Shown here piece by piece: positions 1 through 8,835 of a stretch of 64,000 nt of DNA. The position numbers were made by a program, and so were the translations under genes. The DNA lies in NCBI GenBank assembly GCA_030427965.1, contig JAUICD010000008.1, positions 22,063-86,062 of the forward strand, written 5' to 3'. Numbering within the stretch: position 1 is the first letter of the stretch; every line of letters starts with the position of its first letter. Below the pieces are notes generated by a model. It was given only the letters and a program-made list of their open reading frames with translations. It was not told where the DNA came from and searched no databases. This DNA comes from Bdellovibrionia bacterium. Its GTDB lineage: Bacteria > Bdellovibrionota > Bdellovibrionia > Bdellovibrionales > JAUICD01.

Positions 1-337
1 CAACCATGCTTTCAATTCTTTCAAGAGAGCTCATTCTTTCTAAAGCTTTTGCTGTGTCCACTTTATTTTTTTTAGGAATAATTTTTTTTGAGCTTTTGGC
101 TGTTTTTTGTATTTGTACAGGAGGTTTTGGGGGAGCTTTTGCCGCTTGTTTTGGTGCTGTCTTTTCGGGAAGCGCGACAAGGTCGACTTTAACGCTTGGC
201 AAATAGATTTCTTCGTGAGATGGGAAAATGAAAGATTTCACTGTAAAAAACGCAAACAATAGAATGTGAAATAAAATGGATTTCCCAATCATCGGGCGAA
301 TTTCAAATTGCGAAAGAGATGTTGTGCGATCGCTCAA
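1..337 (-). CDS. TolA/TonB-like energy-transducing protein, N-terminal part (cut by window edge)
   Basis: The reading frame runs off the left edge, so only about 112 residues are visible. A short cytoplasmic N-terminus is followed by one membrane segment (about residues 20-35) and then a Pro/Lys/Ala-rich stretch from about residue 55, the architecture of TolA or TonB. It lies 9 nt downstream of the tolR stop, the expected position in a tolQ-tolR-tolA order. I chose the TTG at 337 because AAGGA sits 5 nt upstream; an ATG at 292 in the same frame is the alternative. TolA and TonB cannot be separated without the C-terminal domain, which is outside the window. Confidence 0.6.
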   Translation of the reverse strand, partial: MSDRTTSLSQFEIRPMIGKSILFHILLFAFFTVKSFIFPSHEEIYLPSVKVDLVALPEKTAPKQAAKAPPKPPVQIQKTAKSSKKIIPKKNKVDTAKALERMSSLERIESMV

Positions 338-346
338 GAGAATCCT

Positions 347-769
347 TTACAAAGTAGATTTTGGAAGCGTGACAAGTCCAATGCCACTGATGCCAGCAGC
401 TTTAACTTCACCCATAACTTCAGCTACAACTCCGTAGTCGACCTTTTTGTCGGCCTGTATGTAGATTTGTTTGTTTTTTCTTGTTTCAAATATTGCAGAA
501 AGCTTTCGTCTTAAATTTCCAAGAGGAATTTTTGAATCTCCAGCAAATATTGAACCGTTTCTTTTTACAATTAGAACAAAAGGCTCTTCAGATGTGCTCA
601 CACCAGAGCTTGCAGTTTCAGGGAGGTCGACATCGATTCCTTGTTGCATCATTGGAGTGGTCACCATAAATATAATTAGCAAAACAAGCATAACGTCGAC
701 AAAAGGAGTGACATTGATTTCACTCATTGTTGTGCGACTTCCAGATGAATGACCTTGAGACATGCCCAT
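347..769 (-). CDS. tolR: TolR/ExbD family proton-channel protein
   Basis: A 140-residue protein of typical family length. It has a short N-terminus, one membrane segment (about residues 22-43) and a periplasmic domain. The membrane segment carries the conserved Asp of the family (D25, in TPFVDVMLVLL), which takes part in proton-motive-force transduction with TolQ. The start overlaps the tolQ stop by one base, so the two are probably translationally coupled; AAAGG lies 6 nt before the ATG. Together with tolQ and the downstream TolA-like gene it would power an inner-to-outer membrane machine, Tol-Pal for envelope constriction or Ton-type import. ExbD remains possible because tolB and pal are not visible. 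Confidence 0.9.
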   Translation of the reverse strand: MGMSQGHSSGSRTTMSEINVTPFVDVMLVLLIIFMVTTPMMQQGIDVDLPETASSGVSTSEEPFVLIVKRNGSIFAGDSKIPLGNLRRKLSAIFETRKNKQIYIQADKKVDYGVVAEVMGEVKAAGISGIGLVTLPKSTL

Positions 770-1503
770 TATTCGCCTTTAAAAAAATTGCGTTTTGCTA
801 TGTTTAAAAAATCTGAACTAAAATTGTTTAACTCAATTTCAACCTTCTTAAGCTGTCCGACATAATGGTTGTAGGCAATAACAGCGGGAATTGCGACAAA
901 AAGCCCTATGGCAGTTGCAATAAGAGCTTCTGAAATTCCGGGTGCCACAACAGCAAGGTGGGCGGCTCCTGTGGCGCCGATTTTTTGAAATGCACCCATA
1001 ATTCCCCAAACCGTTCCAAATAAACCGATAAATGGAGCTGTGCTGCCTGTTGTAGCTAAAATATTCAATCGATTCTCAACTTGTGCAATTTCAAGGTCGG
1101 ATGCTTTTCTCATTGCACGCGCAAGGTTGTCACTCCCTGCAAGCTGTGGTCGTTTTGGCTTATCGTCTTTTTCGGTCGCAAGTGATTCAGCAACTTTTCG
1201 GAGTTCTTTAAAGCCTGCTTTAAATACGTTTGCACAAGGGCTACTGATATGTTCGTTGAGTTGTGCAAAGACTTCATCCCAGGACTTTGCGTTCCAAAAA
1301 AACCTAAGAAACCTTTCATCTGAACTGTGGATTGCCTCAAATTGTTTTTTCTTGGCCCAGACAATTGCCCAAGATAAAACAGAGAGAGAAACGAGGATGA
1401 ATAAGGTGAGCTTTACAACAAGGCTTGCTGACATAATTGCGTCAAATGCGTTGAGGTTAACTCCAACTTTTACGGCTTGGTCTTGTGCGTGTGCTATATT
1501 CAT
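769..1503 (-). CDS. tolQ: TolQ/ExbB family proton-channel protein
   Basis: A 244-residue inner membrane protein with three predicted membrane segments (about 26-50, 150-173, 193-216) and the large cytoplasmic loop between the first and second, as in TolQ/ExbB/MotA. The conserved motif around [13 protein letters not shown] is present. It is first in a minus-strand operon tolQ-tolR-tolA-like, with a 1-nt overlap to tolR. The known role of the family is to form the proton channel with TolR or ExbD. TolQ is preferred over ExbB because of the gene order, but this is inference. Confidence 0.9.
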   Translation of the reverse strand: MNIAHAQDQAVKVGVNLNAFDAIMSASLVVKLTLFILVSLSVLSWAIVWAKKKQFEAIHSSDERFLRFFWNAKSWDEVFAQLNEHISSPCANVFKAGFKELRKVAESLATEKDDKPKRPQLAGSDNLARAMRKASDLEIAQVENRLNILATTGSTAPFIGLFGTVWGIMGAFQKIGATGAAHLAVVAPGISEALIATAIGLFVAIPAVIAYNHYVGQLKKVEIELNNFSSDFLNIAKRNFFKGE

Positions 1504-1550
1504 AATGTTTCTAAGAATATATGAGCAAGCGATTGGTGACTAGAGTATAT

Positions 1551-2441
1551 CTAGAATGAGCGCACTAAGTCATATATTCGGCCTGGATAATCCGTTACCA
1601 CCCCGTTGATTCCCATTTTTTTCAATCTTAAAACCTCATTGTCGTCATTGACGGTCCAGACAAAAATTGGTTTCTTTCGGCGTTGGATTTCCTGGACTAG
1701 ACGCGGGGTGAGCACTTTGATTCCTTTGAGTTTTTCAGGAAGCAAATAGGTTTCAGCTTCAAGGGGTGCAATGGTCTCAATGTAGAGATTCATTAGCATA
1801 ATTGTTTGAAACATTTCAGTTGGTGTTGCTGAATATATCCAATCTGGCCTTTTCTCTCTGATATATTCCAGTGCTTTTGTAAATTTGCTTCCAATAACCA
1901 CTCTATCTTCAGATTTTGTCTCCTCGATAACCTGAATCAATTTGTCAGCAGCTGTCTGGCTATCAGTTTTAAGCTCTATTATCAGTCTTTGGTCTTGAAA
2001 AGTACTGAGTGTCTCTTTAAGAAGTGGAATTTTAATGCCCTTGTTTCGAAATGGGAACTGTCCGGAGTTGTTTTGAAAAGCATAACCAGCATCAAGTTTT
2101 GTGATTTCCTCATAGGTCAATTCGGATGGGGTTTTATCAATTCCAGTTGTTCTTAGAAAAGACTTGTCATGGAGCAAGATCATATTTCCATCAGAAGTCA
2201 TTTGAGTGTCAGTTTCTAGAATAATATTTTTAGAGATCTTTGTTGCACTCTTAAATGCCTCAATTGTGTTTTCAGGAGCTTCCCCGGCGCCACCTCTGTG
2301 GGCGATAATTTCAAAATTCTCTGTATTAAATGGGTGAGGCTGTGGGGCGAATTGGTTTTTTAAACCGCTAATGCGCGTAACAAACAGGATTGAGAAAGTC
2401 AAAAACACGACAGCGGCAACGATGAGTAAGATTTGTTTCAT
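1551..2441 (-). CDS. Glycerophosphodiester phosphodiesterase
   Basis: A 296-residue protein with an N-terminal hydrophobic anchor (residues 4-22), so it probably acts in the periplasm attached to the inner membrane. The GDPD-family catalytic signature is complete: H48-R49 in AHRGG, E76 and D78 in LETD, H91 in LLHD. Such enzymes hydrolyse glycerophosphodiesters from phospholipid turnover to glycerol-3-phosphate and an alcohol. It ends 48 nt before the tolQ start on the same strand and is divergent from the suf operon, so it is probably its own transcription unit or leads into tol. Substrate preference cannot be read from the sequence. Confidence 0.9.
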   Translation of the reverse strand: MKQILLIVAAVVFLTFSILFVTRISGLKNQFAPQPHPFNTENFEIIAHRGGAGEAPENTIEAFKSATKISKNIILETDTQMTSDGNMILLHDKSFLRTTGIDKTPSELTYEEITKLDAGYAFQNNSGQFPFRNKGIKIPLLKETLSTFQDQRLIIELKTDSQTAADKLIQVIEETKSEDRVVIGSKFTKALEYIREKRPDWIYSATPTEMFQTIMLMNLYIETIAPLEAETYLLPEKLKGIKVLTPRLVQEIQRRKKPIFVWTVNDDNEVLRLKKMGINGVVTDYPGRIYDLVRSF

Positions 2442-2567
2442 AGCTGAAAATTAGACAATTGCTGGGGTTATGTCTAGAGGGACTGTTGCTTCGTTTTTTG
2501 GAGTTTCTTTTCCTGCTGAGAGGTGTTGTAGGGGCGTTAATCTCAAAGGGCACTAAATAAGTACAAA

Positions 2568-2579
2568 AAATACGTATTT
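2568..2579. promoter_or_regulatory. Candidate operator palindrome upstream of the suf operon
   Basis: A perfect 12-base palindrome, AAATACGTATTT, lies 76 bases before the start of the Rrf2 regulator gene. Just downstream, TTGACG (2582-2587) and TAGTTT (2605-2610), 17 nt apart, could be a promoter. Rrf2/IscR regulators bind dyad sites of this general size near their own promoter, so autoregulation is plausible. It does not match the known IscR consensus well; an AT-rich palindrome could also arise by chance. Confidence 0.3.
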
Positions 2580-2655
2580 AATTGACGGGTAGCTGGTTTT
2601 CATTTAGTTTTCATAGCCTACAAACCAATAAACAAGTAATTTCAGGTATTAAGAG

Positions 2656-3135
2656 ATGTTTCGGATAAATCGAAAAATTGAATACGCTTTAATCAGCCTT
2701 AAATATATGAGGTCAAAGCCTCAAGGTGAGCTTACGCCAGCCCGTGAAATTGTAGAAAAATTTGGTACTCCCTTTGATGTGACCTCTCGGGTTCTCCAAT
2801 CAATGGCTCATGCTAAAATTGTAAAATCAGAACAAGGCTCAACTGGTGGGTATCAAATTATCCGTGATTTGAATCGAGTGTCTTATAAAGAACTTTCGGA
2901 TTGCATACTTGGTTCTATGGCTCTTGCGAAATGTCTGTCTGGGAAAGATTGTGACTTGATCAGCAAGTGCGGCGTATTGAGCCCACTTCAGCATCTCAAT
3001 GATAGGATGACAGAATTTTTAAGTGAACTTTCTCTTCTAGATATTTTGGAACCAAAGGGACAAAAGCAAAACTTAGATGGATATGAAGAACGTGCAAATT
3101 TGAGCTCAATTGCTGTGACAGAGGGTTTGATCTAA
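2656..3135 (+). CDS. Rrf2/IscR-family iron-sulfur responsive regulator of the suf operon
   Basis: A 159-residue protein with an N-terminal winged helix (about residues 1-75; [10 protein letters not shown] is the family wing motif) and a cysteine cluster at C93, C99 and C105. This CX5CX5C spacing is the one that binds the [2Fe-2S] cluster in IscR. The His that follows three residues after the third Cys in E. coli IscR is Leu108 here, so the fourth ligand may differ (H113 is nearby). Its stop overlaps the sufB start (TAATG). It is the first gene of the operon and is likely to repress or activate it according to Fe-S status. Confidence 0.88.
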   Translation: MFRINRKIEYALISLKYMRSKPQGELTPAREIVEKFGTPFDVTSRVLQSMAHAKIVKSEQGSTGGYQIIRDLNRVSYKELSDCILGSMALAKCLSGKDCDLISKCGVLSPLQHLNDRMTEFLSELSLLDILEPKGQKQNLDGYEERANLSSIAVTEGLI

Positions 3136-4568
3136 TGAATTCAGAATTAAAAAAGCAAAATCGAGAATACAAATATGGATTCATTACAGATATTGAATCT
3201 GACACAGCTCCAAAGGGTTTGAACGAAGACATCATTCGTTTTATTTCAGAGAAAAAATCAGAACCTGAATTTGTTCTTAACTTTCGCTTAAAAGCTTTTG
3301 AAAAATGGAAAAAAATGAGCCCCCCCAAATGGGCAAATGTGACTTATCCAGAAATTGATTTCCAGGACATTGTTTATTACTCGGCCCCTAAAAAGAAAAA
3401 AGAAATTACATCTTTAGATGATTTAGATCCAGAGCTTTTGGCAACATTTGAAAAACTGGGTATTCCACTTTCAGAGCAAAAAAGAATTTCCGGCGTTGCA
3501 ATTGATGCTGTTTTTGACAGTGTTTCTCTTGGTACGACTAATAAAGATGAACTTGAAAAACATGGGATTATTTTTAGTTCATTTTCAGAGGGACTTAAGA
3601 CCCATCCAGAAATTATAGAAAAATACTTGGGAAGTGTGGTTCCTATTGGTGATAATTTTTATTCTGCACTTAATTCGGCTGTATTTACAGATGGGTCATT
3701 TTGTTTTATTCCAAAAGGGGTTAGAAGTCCGATAGATCTTTCCACTTATTTTAGAATCAATAACGAAGAGTCGGGTCAATTTGAGCGTACACTTCTGATT
3801 GCAGAGGAGGGGAGCTTTGTGAATTATCTTGAGGGCTGTACAGCTCCTCAATTTGATAGCAATCAGCTTCATGCAGCTGTGGTAGAGCTGGTTGCTCTAG
3901 ATAATGCAGAAATCAATTATTCAACGGTTCAAAATTGGTACTCGGGAGACTCTTCTGGGAAGGGGGGTGTTTATAACTTTGTTACCAAACGTGGAAAATG
4001 TTTAGGTAAGAACTCCCGTATCACATGGACACAAGTGGAGGCTGGCTCGTCTATCACATGGAAATACCCATCCTGTATTTTACAGGGTGATCGATCTTCT
4101 GGGGCATTTTATTCTGTCGCTTTAACAAATGGAAAGATGCAGGCAGATACGGGGACGAAGATGATTCATATTGGAAAGAACACAAGAAGTACGATTATTT
4201 CTAAAGGAATTTCAGCTGATGAATCAAGCAATGTCTATCGCGGAATGGTAAAGGTCCTTCCTTCGGCACAGAATGCACGAAATTACTCTCAGTGTGACTC
4301 AATGCTTGTGGAAGACAAGTGCAGTGCCACAACTTACCCTTACACTGAAATAAAAAACAATTCAGCAACAATAGAGCATGAAGCGTCAACGACTCGAATC
4401 AGTGAAGATCAACTGTTTTATCTGCAGTCTCGTGGAATTTCTCAAGAAGACGCGATTTCAATGATCGTAAATGGGTTTTGTAAAGATGTTTTTCAAAAAC
4501 TGCCATTGGAGTTTTCGGTTGAAGCAGTAAAGTTAATAGAAATGAAGTTAGAAAATAGTATTGGATAG
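3135..4568 (+). CDS. sufB: Fe-S cluster assembly scaffold SufB
   Basis: A 477-residue SufB, the usual length. The C-terminal beta-helix core carries the conserved block with NYSQCDSML, whose Cys accepts sulfur and helps hold the nascent cluster, followed by the [12 protein letters not shown] region seen in SufB and SufD. It forms the cytosolic SufBC2D scaffold that builds clusters from sulfur delivered by SufS/SufE. Translation is coupled to the regulator gene upstream (TAATG overlap) and sufC follows after 8 nt. Confidence 0.97.
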   Translation: MNSELKKQNREYKYGFITDIESDTAPKGLNEDIIRFISEKKSEPEFVLNFRLKAFEKWKKMSPPKWANVTYPEIDFQDIVYYSAPKKKKEITSLDDLDPELLATFEKLGIPLSEQKRISGVAIDAVFDSVSLGTTNKDELEKHGIIFSSFSEGLKTHPEIIEKYLGSVVPIGDNFYSALNSAVFTDGSFCFIPKGVRSPIDLSTYFRINNEESGQFERTLLIAEEGSFVNYLEGCTAPQFDSNQLHAAVVELVALDNAEINYSTVQNWYSGDSSGKGGVYNFVTKRGKCLGKNSRITWTQVEAGSSITWKYPSCILQGDRSSGAFYSVALTNGKMQADTGTKMIHIGKNTRSTIISKGISADESSNVYRGMVKVLPSAQNARNYSQCDSMLVEDKCSATTYPYTEIKNNSATIEHEASTTRISEDQLFYLQSRGISQEDAISMIVNGFCKDVFQKLPLEFSVEAVKLIEMKLENSIG

Positions 4569-4576
4569 GAGAGATT

Positions 4577-5353
4577 GTGTTAGATATTCAAAATCTTCAT
4601 GTATCAGTGGATGGAATTCCAATTTTAAAAGGTTTGGATTTTCAGGCGAAAGAAGGTGAGGTTCATGCGATTATGGGCCCCAATGGCTCTGGGAAAAGTA
4701 CTTTTGCAAAAGTGATTGCAGGACATCCAGAGTACAAAGTGACGGCTGGGACTGTTGATTACAAAAAAAGTAATATGAAAAACATTGATATGCTTGGGTT
4801 GGCTGCTGATGAGAGAGCAAAAGAAGGTGTTTTCTTGGCATTTCAGTATCCGATTGAAATTCCTGGCGTGAGTAATATCGATTTTTTACGAACAAGTTTT
4901 AATTCCATTTGCCGACACCAAGGTGTCTCTGAAATGAACGAATCTGAGTTTCGTAATTTTGTATCTGAAAAATCAAAGATTGTTAAATTTGACTCTTCTT
5001 TTCTGGATCGTGCTGTGAATGAGGGTTTCTCTGGCGGAGAAAAAAAGAAAAATGAAATTTTACAGATGGCAGTCTTAAGCCCAAGACTTTCTTTTTTAGA
5101 TGAAACAGACTCGGGCCTTGATATTGATGCTCTTCGAATTGTGGCCGATGGAGTGAATCAATTGAAAAACAAACAAAATGCAGTGATTATGGTCACTCAT
5201 TATCAAAGACTTCTGGATTATATAAAACCAGACTATGTTCATGTCTTATATAAAGGGCGAATTGTAAAAACAGGTGGACCTGAACTTGCCAAGAGATTGG
5301 AGGAAGAGGGTTATGATGGAATCATTGCAGAGTCTGAAAAGGTGATTCAATGA
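4577..5353 (+). CDS. sufC: Fe-S cluster assembly ATPase SufC
   Basis: A 258-residue ABC-type ATPase without membrane segments. Walker A is GPNGSGKST (about residues 35-43), the signature is FSGGEKKKNEIL, and Walker B ends in SFLDETDSGLD, the SufC variant. It starts with GTG, with AGGAG upstream. SufC binds SufB and SufD and couples ATP hydrolysis to scaffold rearrangement. It overlaps sufD by 4 nt (ATGA). Confidence 0.97.
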   Translation: MLDIQNLHVSVDGIPILKGLDFQAKEGEVHAIMGPNGSGKSTFAKVIAGHPEYKVTAGTVDYKKSNMKNIDMLGLAADERAKEGVFLAFQYPIEIPGVSNIDFLRTSFNSICRHQGVSEMNESEFRNFVSEKSKIVKFDSSFLDRAVNEGFSGGEKKKNEILQMAVLSPRLSFLDETDSGLDIDALRIVADGVNQLKNKQNAVIMVTHYQRLLDYIKPDYVHVLYKGRIVKTGGPELAKRLEEEGYDGIIAESEKVIQ

Positions 5354-6528
5354 ATTTTGAACCCTATCTTGAAAAGGCAAAAAATTTAAACGATGCCGCC
5401 TCATATGAAATCCTTCAATCTCTTCAGAAGGAAGGTCTGCCAACTCGAAAGAGTGAGGAGTGGAAGTATTTTTCTCCGAGTTTTTTAGAGAAATTTGAAA
5501 ACTTTGAATTGAAAAACACGACAGAGTGGAAAAAGAGCGAAAGTCATTTGCGTGCGCATATTTCAGTTAATGAGAAAACATACTCTGGAGTTCAGATAGC
5601 TAAAACTTTGACTTCTCAAGGGCGAGAATCAAAATCCAGTGGTTTTATTCGTAGGTTTGTTTCAGGTCTTTCATTTGGCACTGTGAGTTTTGTGATGGAT
5701 TCGGAAACAACAGATTTAGATTTGAACTTTTCAGCAGAGAAGGCATTTCAGGTTCTTGGGGCGATTGAAATACAAGTGCCAGAGAAACAGAAAGTTAGAG
5801 TTCATATTAAAGCGGATGAGTATTTTGAAGAGCTGGTATCTTCGGTTTTCTTTAAACTTGAGAGAGGGGCGGAGCTTGAGGTGTACGCTGTTGAAGTCAA
5901 TCCAACGGATGGAAAGTCCATTCAATCTTTGAGGGTGGATTTAAGCGAAGAATCAGAGTTCAGGTATGTCTCTGTATTGGCTGGAGCCTCTTCAAAGAGA
6001 AACAACTTGGAAGTGAATTTAAATGGATCTCAAGCCAGATGTTCTCTTTTTGCTCTCAGTATTTCTGGGAAAAATGAAAAACTAGATAATCATTTTTTTA
6101 TCAACCATAATGCCCCGTCTTGTGAAAGTCGAATTGTGTATAAAGCTCTCGTTTCTGGTCAGGCTCAAGTTGTGTATGATGGTAAAGTCTATGTAGAAAA
6201 AAATGCTCAGAAAACAGACTCTGATCAAATTGCACGTGGTTTGATTTTATCTGATGGAGCGGAACTTGATGCAAAACCAAGCTTAGAGGTTTTTGCCGAC
6301 GATGTGAGTGCAACTCATGGTGCAGCCATTGGTCAGGTGGATCGAGATGAGGTTTTTTATTTGATGAGCCGTGGGCTTTCTGAAGAAGAGGCTTCAAAGC
6401 TGTTGGCATTTGCTTTTATCAATGAAGTCATATCTCAGATTATAGATAAAGAATTAAGAGAGAATACAAAAGAATCTATTGAAAAAAAGTTTGGTAAATG
6501 GATTCAAGAGGTGGCGCATGTCTTTTGA
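5350..6528 (+). CDS. sufD: Fe-S cluster assembly protein SufD
   Basis: A 392-residue SufB/SufD-family protein. Similarity to SufB is clearest at the C-terminus: DDVSATHGAAIGQVDRDEVFYL, shown here as the block around DDVSATHGA (about residues 317-325), followed by LMSRGLSEEEA. It lacks the sulfur-accepting cysteine block of SufB, as expected for SufD. It sits between sufC (4-nt overlap) and sufS (11-nt overlap), the standard sufBCDS order, and forms the heterodimeric scaffold with SufB. Confidence 0.95.
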   Translation: MNFEPYLEKAKNLNDAASYEILQSLQKEGLPTRKSEEWKYFSPSFLEKFENFELKNTTEWKKSESHLRAHISVNEKTYSGVQIAKTLTSQGRESKSSGFIRRFVSGLSFGTVSFVMDSETTDLDLNFSAEKAFQVLGAIEIQVPEKQKVRVHIKADEYFEELVSSVFFKLERGAELEVYAVEVNPTDGKSIQSLRVDLSEESEFRYVSVLAGASSKRNNLEVNLNGSQARCSLFALSISGKNEKLDNHFFINHNAPSCESRIVYKALVSGQAQVVYDGKVYVEKNAQKTDSDQIARGLILSDGAELDAKPSLEVFADDVSATHGAAIGQVDRDEVFYLMSRGLSEEEASKLLAFAFINEVISQIIDKELRENTKESIEKKFGKWIQEVAHVF

Positions 6529-7738
6529 TATTGCTGATCTTAGAAGTCAATTTCCAATTTTGGAAAGAACAATTGGCGAGAAGTCTCTTGTTTACTTGGA
6601 TAGCGCTGCATCTAACTTAAAGCCATATAGGGTGGCAGAAAGAATTAGAAATCATTATCTAAATGAAGCTTCAAACGTGCATCGTGGGGTTCACACTTTA
6701 AGCGATGAGGCGACGACAGCATTTGAAAGATCAAGAGAAAAGGTGCGTGAATTTTTAAATATCAGTTCAAGTGATGAAGTGATATTCACAAAGGGAACAA
6801 CAGACTCAATCAATTTGATTGCAAGTAGTGGTGAGGGTTTTTTGTTCAAAAGTGGTGATAGGATTCTTTTGACGGAAATGGAGCATCACTCAAATATTGT
6901 TCCATGGCAAATCGCTGCTGAGCGTATAGGTGCGAAGGTGATTGCCACAAAAATATTGGAATCAGGTGATATTGATCTGAACGACTTTGAGGCAAAACTG
7001 AAAGAGGGAGTCTCTTTGGTTTCTTTCACTCAGGTTTCCAATTCACTTGGAACAGTCAATCAAGTCAAAGAGCTGGTTGAGCTTTCTCATAAGTATGGAG
7101 CTAAAACAGTTATTGACGGAGCGCAAGCGGTTGCACATATGGATGTTAATATAAAAGAACTCAACTGTGACTTTTATGCTTTTTCGGGGCATAAAATTTT
7201 TGGCCCTACAGGAATAGGTGTTCTTTTTGGAAAAAAAGATTTGCTTGAAGTCTTGCCACCTTATCAGGGCGGTGGAGCGATGATCGACTCTGTCACGATT
7301 GATAAAACCACATATGCTGATCTCCCTCATAAGTTTGAAGCAGGTACTCCTCATATCGCAGGTGTGCTTGGGCTTTGTGAAGCAATAGAATTTGTTGAGG
7401 ATTTGGGAATTGAAAATATTAAGGCTCATGAAGACAATTTGGTGAATTTGGCAGTTTCAAGATTATCTGAAATAGAGCGAGTGAAAATTATTGGGCACCC
7501 AAATAGAAGAAGCTCTATCGTCTCTTTTGTGATTGAGGGATGTCACCATCAAGATGTTGGGTCTATTTTGAATAACTGCGGGGTCGCAGTTCGAACAGGT
7601 CATCACTGCACTCAACCTTTAATGAATCGATTTGGAATTACAGGAACAATTCGGGCTTCATTTAGTGTGTTCAATCAAGAAAGCGATATAGATCAATTGA
7701 CTTCTTCACTTCAAAAATCTATTGATTTATTGGATTAA
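6518..7738 (+). CDS. sufS: Cysteine desulfurase SufS
   Basis: The ATG at 6518, overlapping the sufD stop, gives a 406-residue protein, exactly the family length; AGAGG lies just upstream. A longer in-frame start at 6479 would add 13 residues and lacks support. PLP-enzyme motifs are present: the Schiff-base Lys in FSGHKIFGPTG (about residue 226) and the group-II desulfurase active-site loop RTGHHCTQPLM with the catalytic Cys (about residue 364). It removes sulfur from cysteine and passes it to SufE, which in this genome is encoded at 23.4 kb. Confidence 0.97.
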   Translation: MSFDIADLRSQFPILERTIGEKSLVYLDSAASNLKPYRVAERIRNHYLNEASNVHRGVHTLSDEATTAFERSREKVREFLNISSSDEVIFTKGTTDSINLIASSGEGFLFKSGDRILLTEMEHHSNIVPWQIAAERIGAKVIATKILESGDIDLNDFEAKLKEGVSLVSFTQVSNSLGTVNQVKELVELSHKYGAKTVIDGAQAVAHMDVNIKELNCDFYAFSGHKIFGPTGIGVLFGKKDLLEVLPPYQGGGAMIDSVTIDKTTYADLPHKFEAGTPHIAGVLGLCEAIEFVEDLGIENIKAHEDNLVNLAVSRLSEIERVKIIGHPNRRSSIVSFVIEGCHHQDVGSILNNCGVAVRTGHHCTQPLMNRFGITGTIRASFSVFNQESDIDQLTSSLQKSIDLLD

Positions 7739-7741
7739 ACT

Positions 7742-8296
7742 ATGGAAATCGAAATATACACTCAACCCACACCAAATCCCGACGCATTGAAATTTGTGGT
7801 AGGAAAAGATGTCATCAATGACGGCAAGGCCACATTCAATACACTAGAGGATTGTGTGGAAAACACACTTGCAAGTGATTTGTTAAAAATCGAGCAAATT
7901 TCACAAGTCCATTTTTTTGAAAATGTCATTACGCTTTCTAAAAGCAGTGGAGACTGGAGTGAAATTGAACCCTTTGTTCGATCCATTATTATGACTCGGC
8001 TTCCAGCACACAATGCTGATTTCAATTTTCAAAAAGAAAAACATAAGGCAAGAAAGCGAGAAGAATTACCTCCGGAGATTCAGCGAATTGAGGAAATTCT
8101 TGATGAGACTGTTCGAATGGGCTTGCAGGCAGATGGCGGAGACCTTGAAGTCGTTGAATACACGGATAATAAACTTTATGTCCGATATGAGGGAGCGTGT
8201 GGGACTTGTCCGAGTGCCACTACGGGAACCTTGTACGCGATTGAGGGAATACTTCGAGATCAATTCAATTCTGAAATCAATGTGATTCCTATTTAA
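7742..8296 (+). CDS. nfu: Nfu-type Fe-S carrier protein (Nfu_N + NifU C-terminal domain)
   Basis: A 184-residue protein in two parts. The N-terminal Nfu_N domain (about 1-90) starts with the family phrase TQPTPNPDALKF. The C-terminal NifU-like domain (about 105-184) has the cluster-binding CXXC in GACGTCPSAT. This arrangement is that of mitochondrial NFU1 rather than E. coli NfuA. It begins 3 nt after the sufS stop and is the last gene of the suf operon, so it probably takes clusters from SufBCD to apoproteins. Confidence 0.92.
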   Translation: MEIEIYTQPTPNPDALKFVVGKDVINDGKATFNTLEDCVENTLASDLLKIEQISQVHFFENVITLSKSSGDWSEIEPFVRSIIMTRLPAHNADFNFQKEKHKARKREELPPEIQRIEEILDETVRMGLQADGGDLEVVEYTDNKLYVRYEGACGTCPSATTGTLYAIEGILRDQFNSEINVIPI

Positions 8297-8322
8297 GTGG
8301 AGTAAATGAGTTCACGTTTGAG

Positions 8323-8835
8323 TTACTGCATAATTTTTTGGTTTTCTCCCTCAAGGCGATAGCGACGGAGTTTTGTTTCTTGAACTGCTGGTTGTTCTTC
8401 AGATGCGAGATTTCTTCCAAAATCCGGCGTAAGAATTGTGTGATAACCAACGCCTCCAATTGTTTTTGAACCAGTTTTTCCTTTTGCTACAATAGTTAAC
8501 CGTCCAGTTTTTTCTGTAGCATTCACCTGAAATTGAATCTTAAGAGTTTTGTTTTTGATTGGAGAGTGAGCGACCAAAGGGAAGTTTTTATCAATGACTT
8601 CAATTCCATCGGTTTGACTTAGTAGTATAGAAATAGAATTGTAATTGTGTTTTGGGGTTATTGAAACAAAAACATCGTGAAGTCCCAAAGTGTCAGATTC
8701 TATAGACTCAATTGCAATACGAATTCCCATATTGGCTTTGCCAAGTTTCAAATTTTCATTTGATTGAAATTTGTCCTGCTTTTCAACACAACTTGTAAGT
8801 AAGAGTAAAAACAAAAAATATTTTACTGAGGGCAT
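8323..8835 (-). CDS. Small lipoprotein of unknown function, partner of the metalloprotease gene
   Basis: A 170-residue protein with a lipoprotein signal (lipobox LLTSC at about residues 12-16). The rest looks like a beta-rich domain with no family I recognise. It overlaps the end of the upstream metalloprotease-like lipoprotein gene by 13 nt on the same strand, so the two are almost certainly co-translated and may work together in the outer membrane or periplasm. It converges on the suf operon. Function unknown. Confidence 0.75.
   Translation of the reverse strand: MPSVKYFLFLLLLTSCVEKQDKFQSNENLKLGKANMGIRIAIESIESDTLGLHDVFVSITPKHNYNSISILLSQTDGIEVIDKNFPLVAHSPIKNKTLKIQFQVNATEKTGRLTIVAKGKTGSKTIGGVGYHTILTPDFGRNLASEEQPAVQETKLRRYRLEGENQKIMQ

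Noticed and set aside
1040..1543. 167-codon plus-strand frame opposite tolQ
   Set aside because: Antisense shadow of a well-conserved gene.
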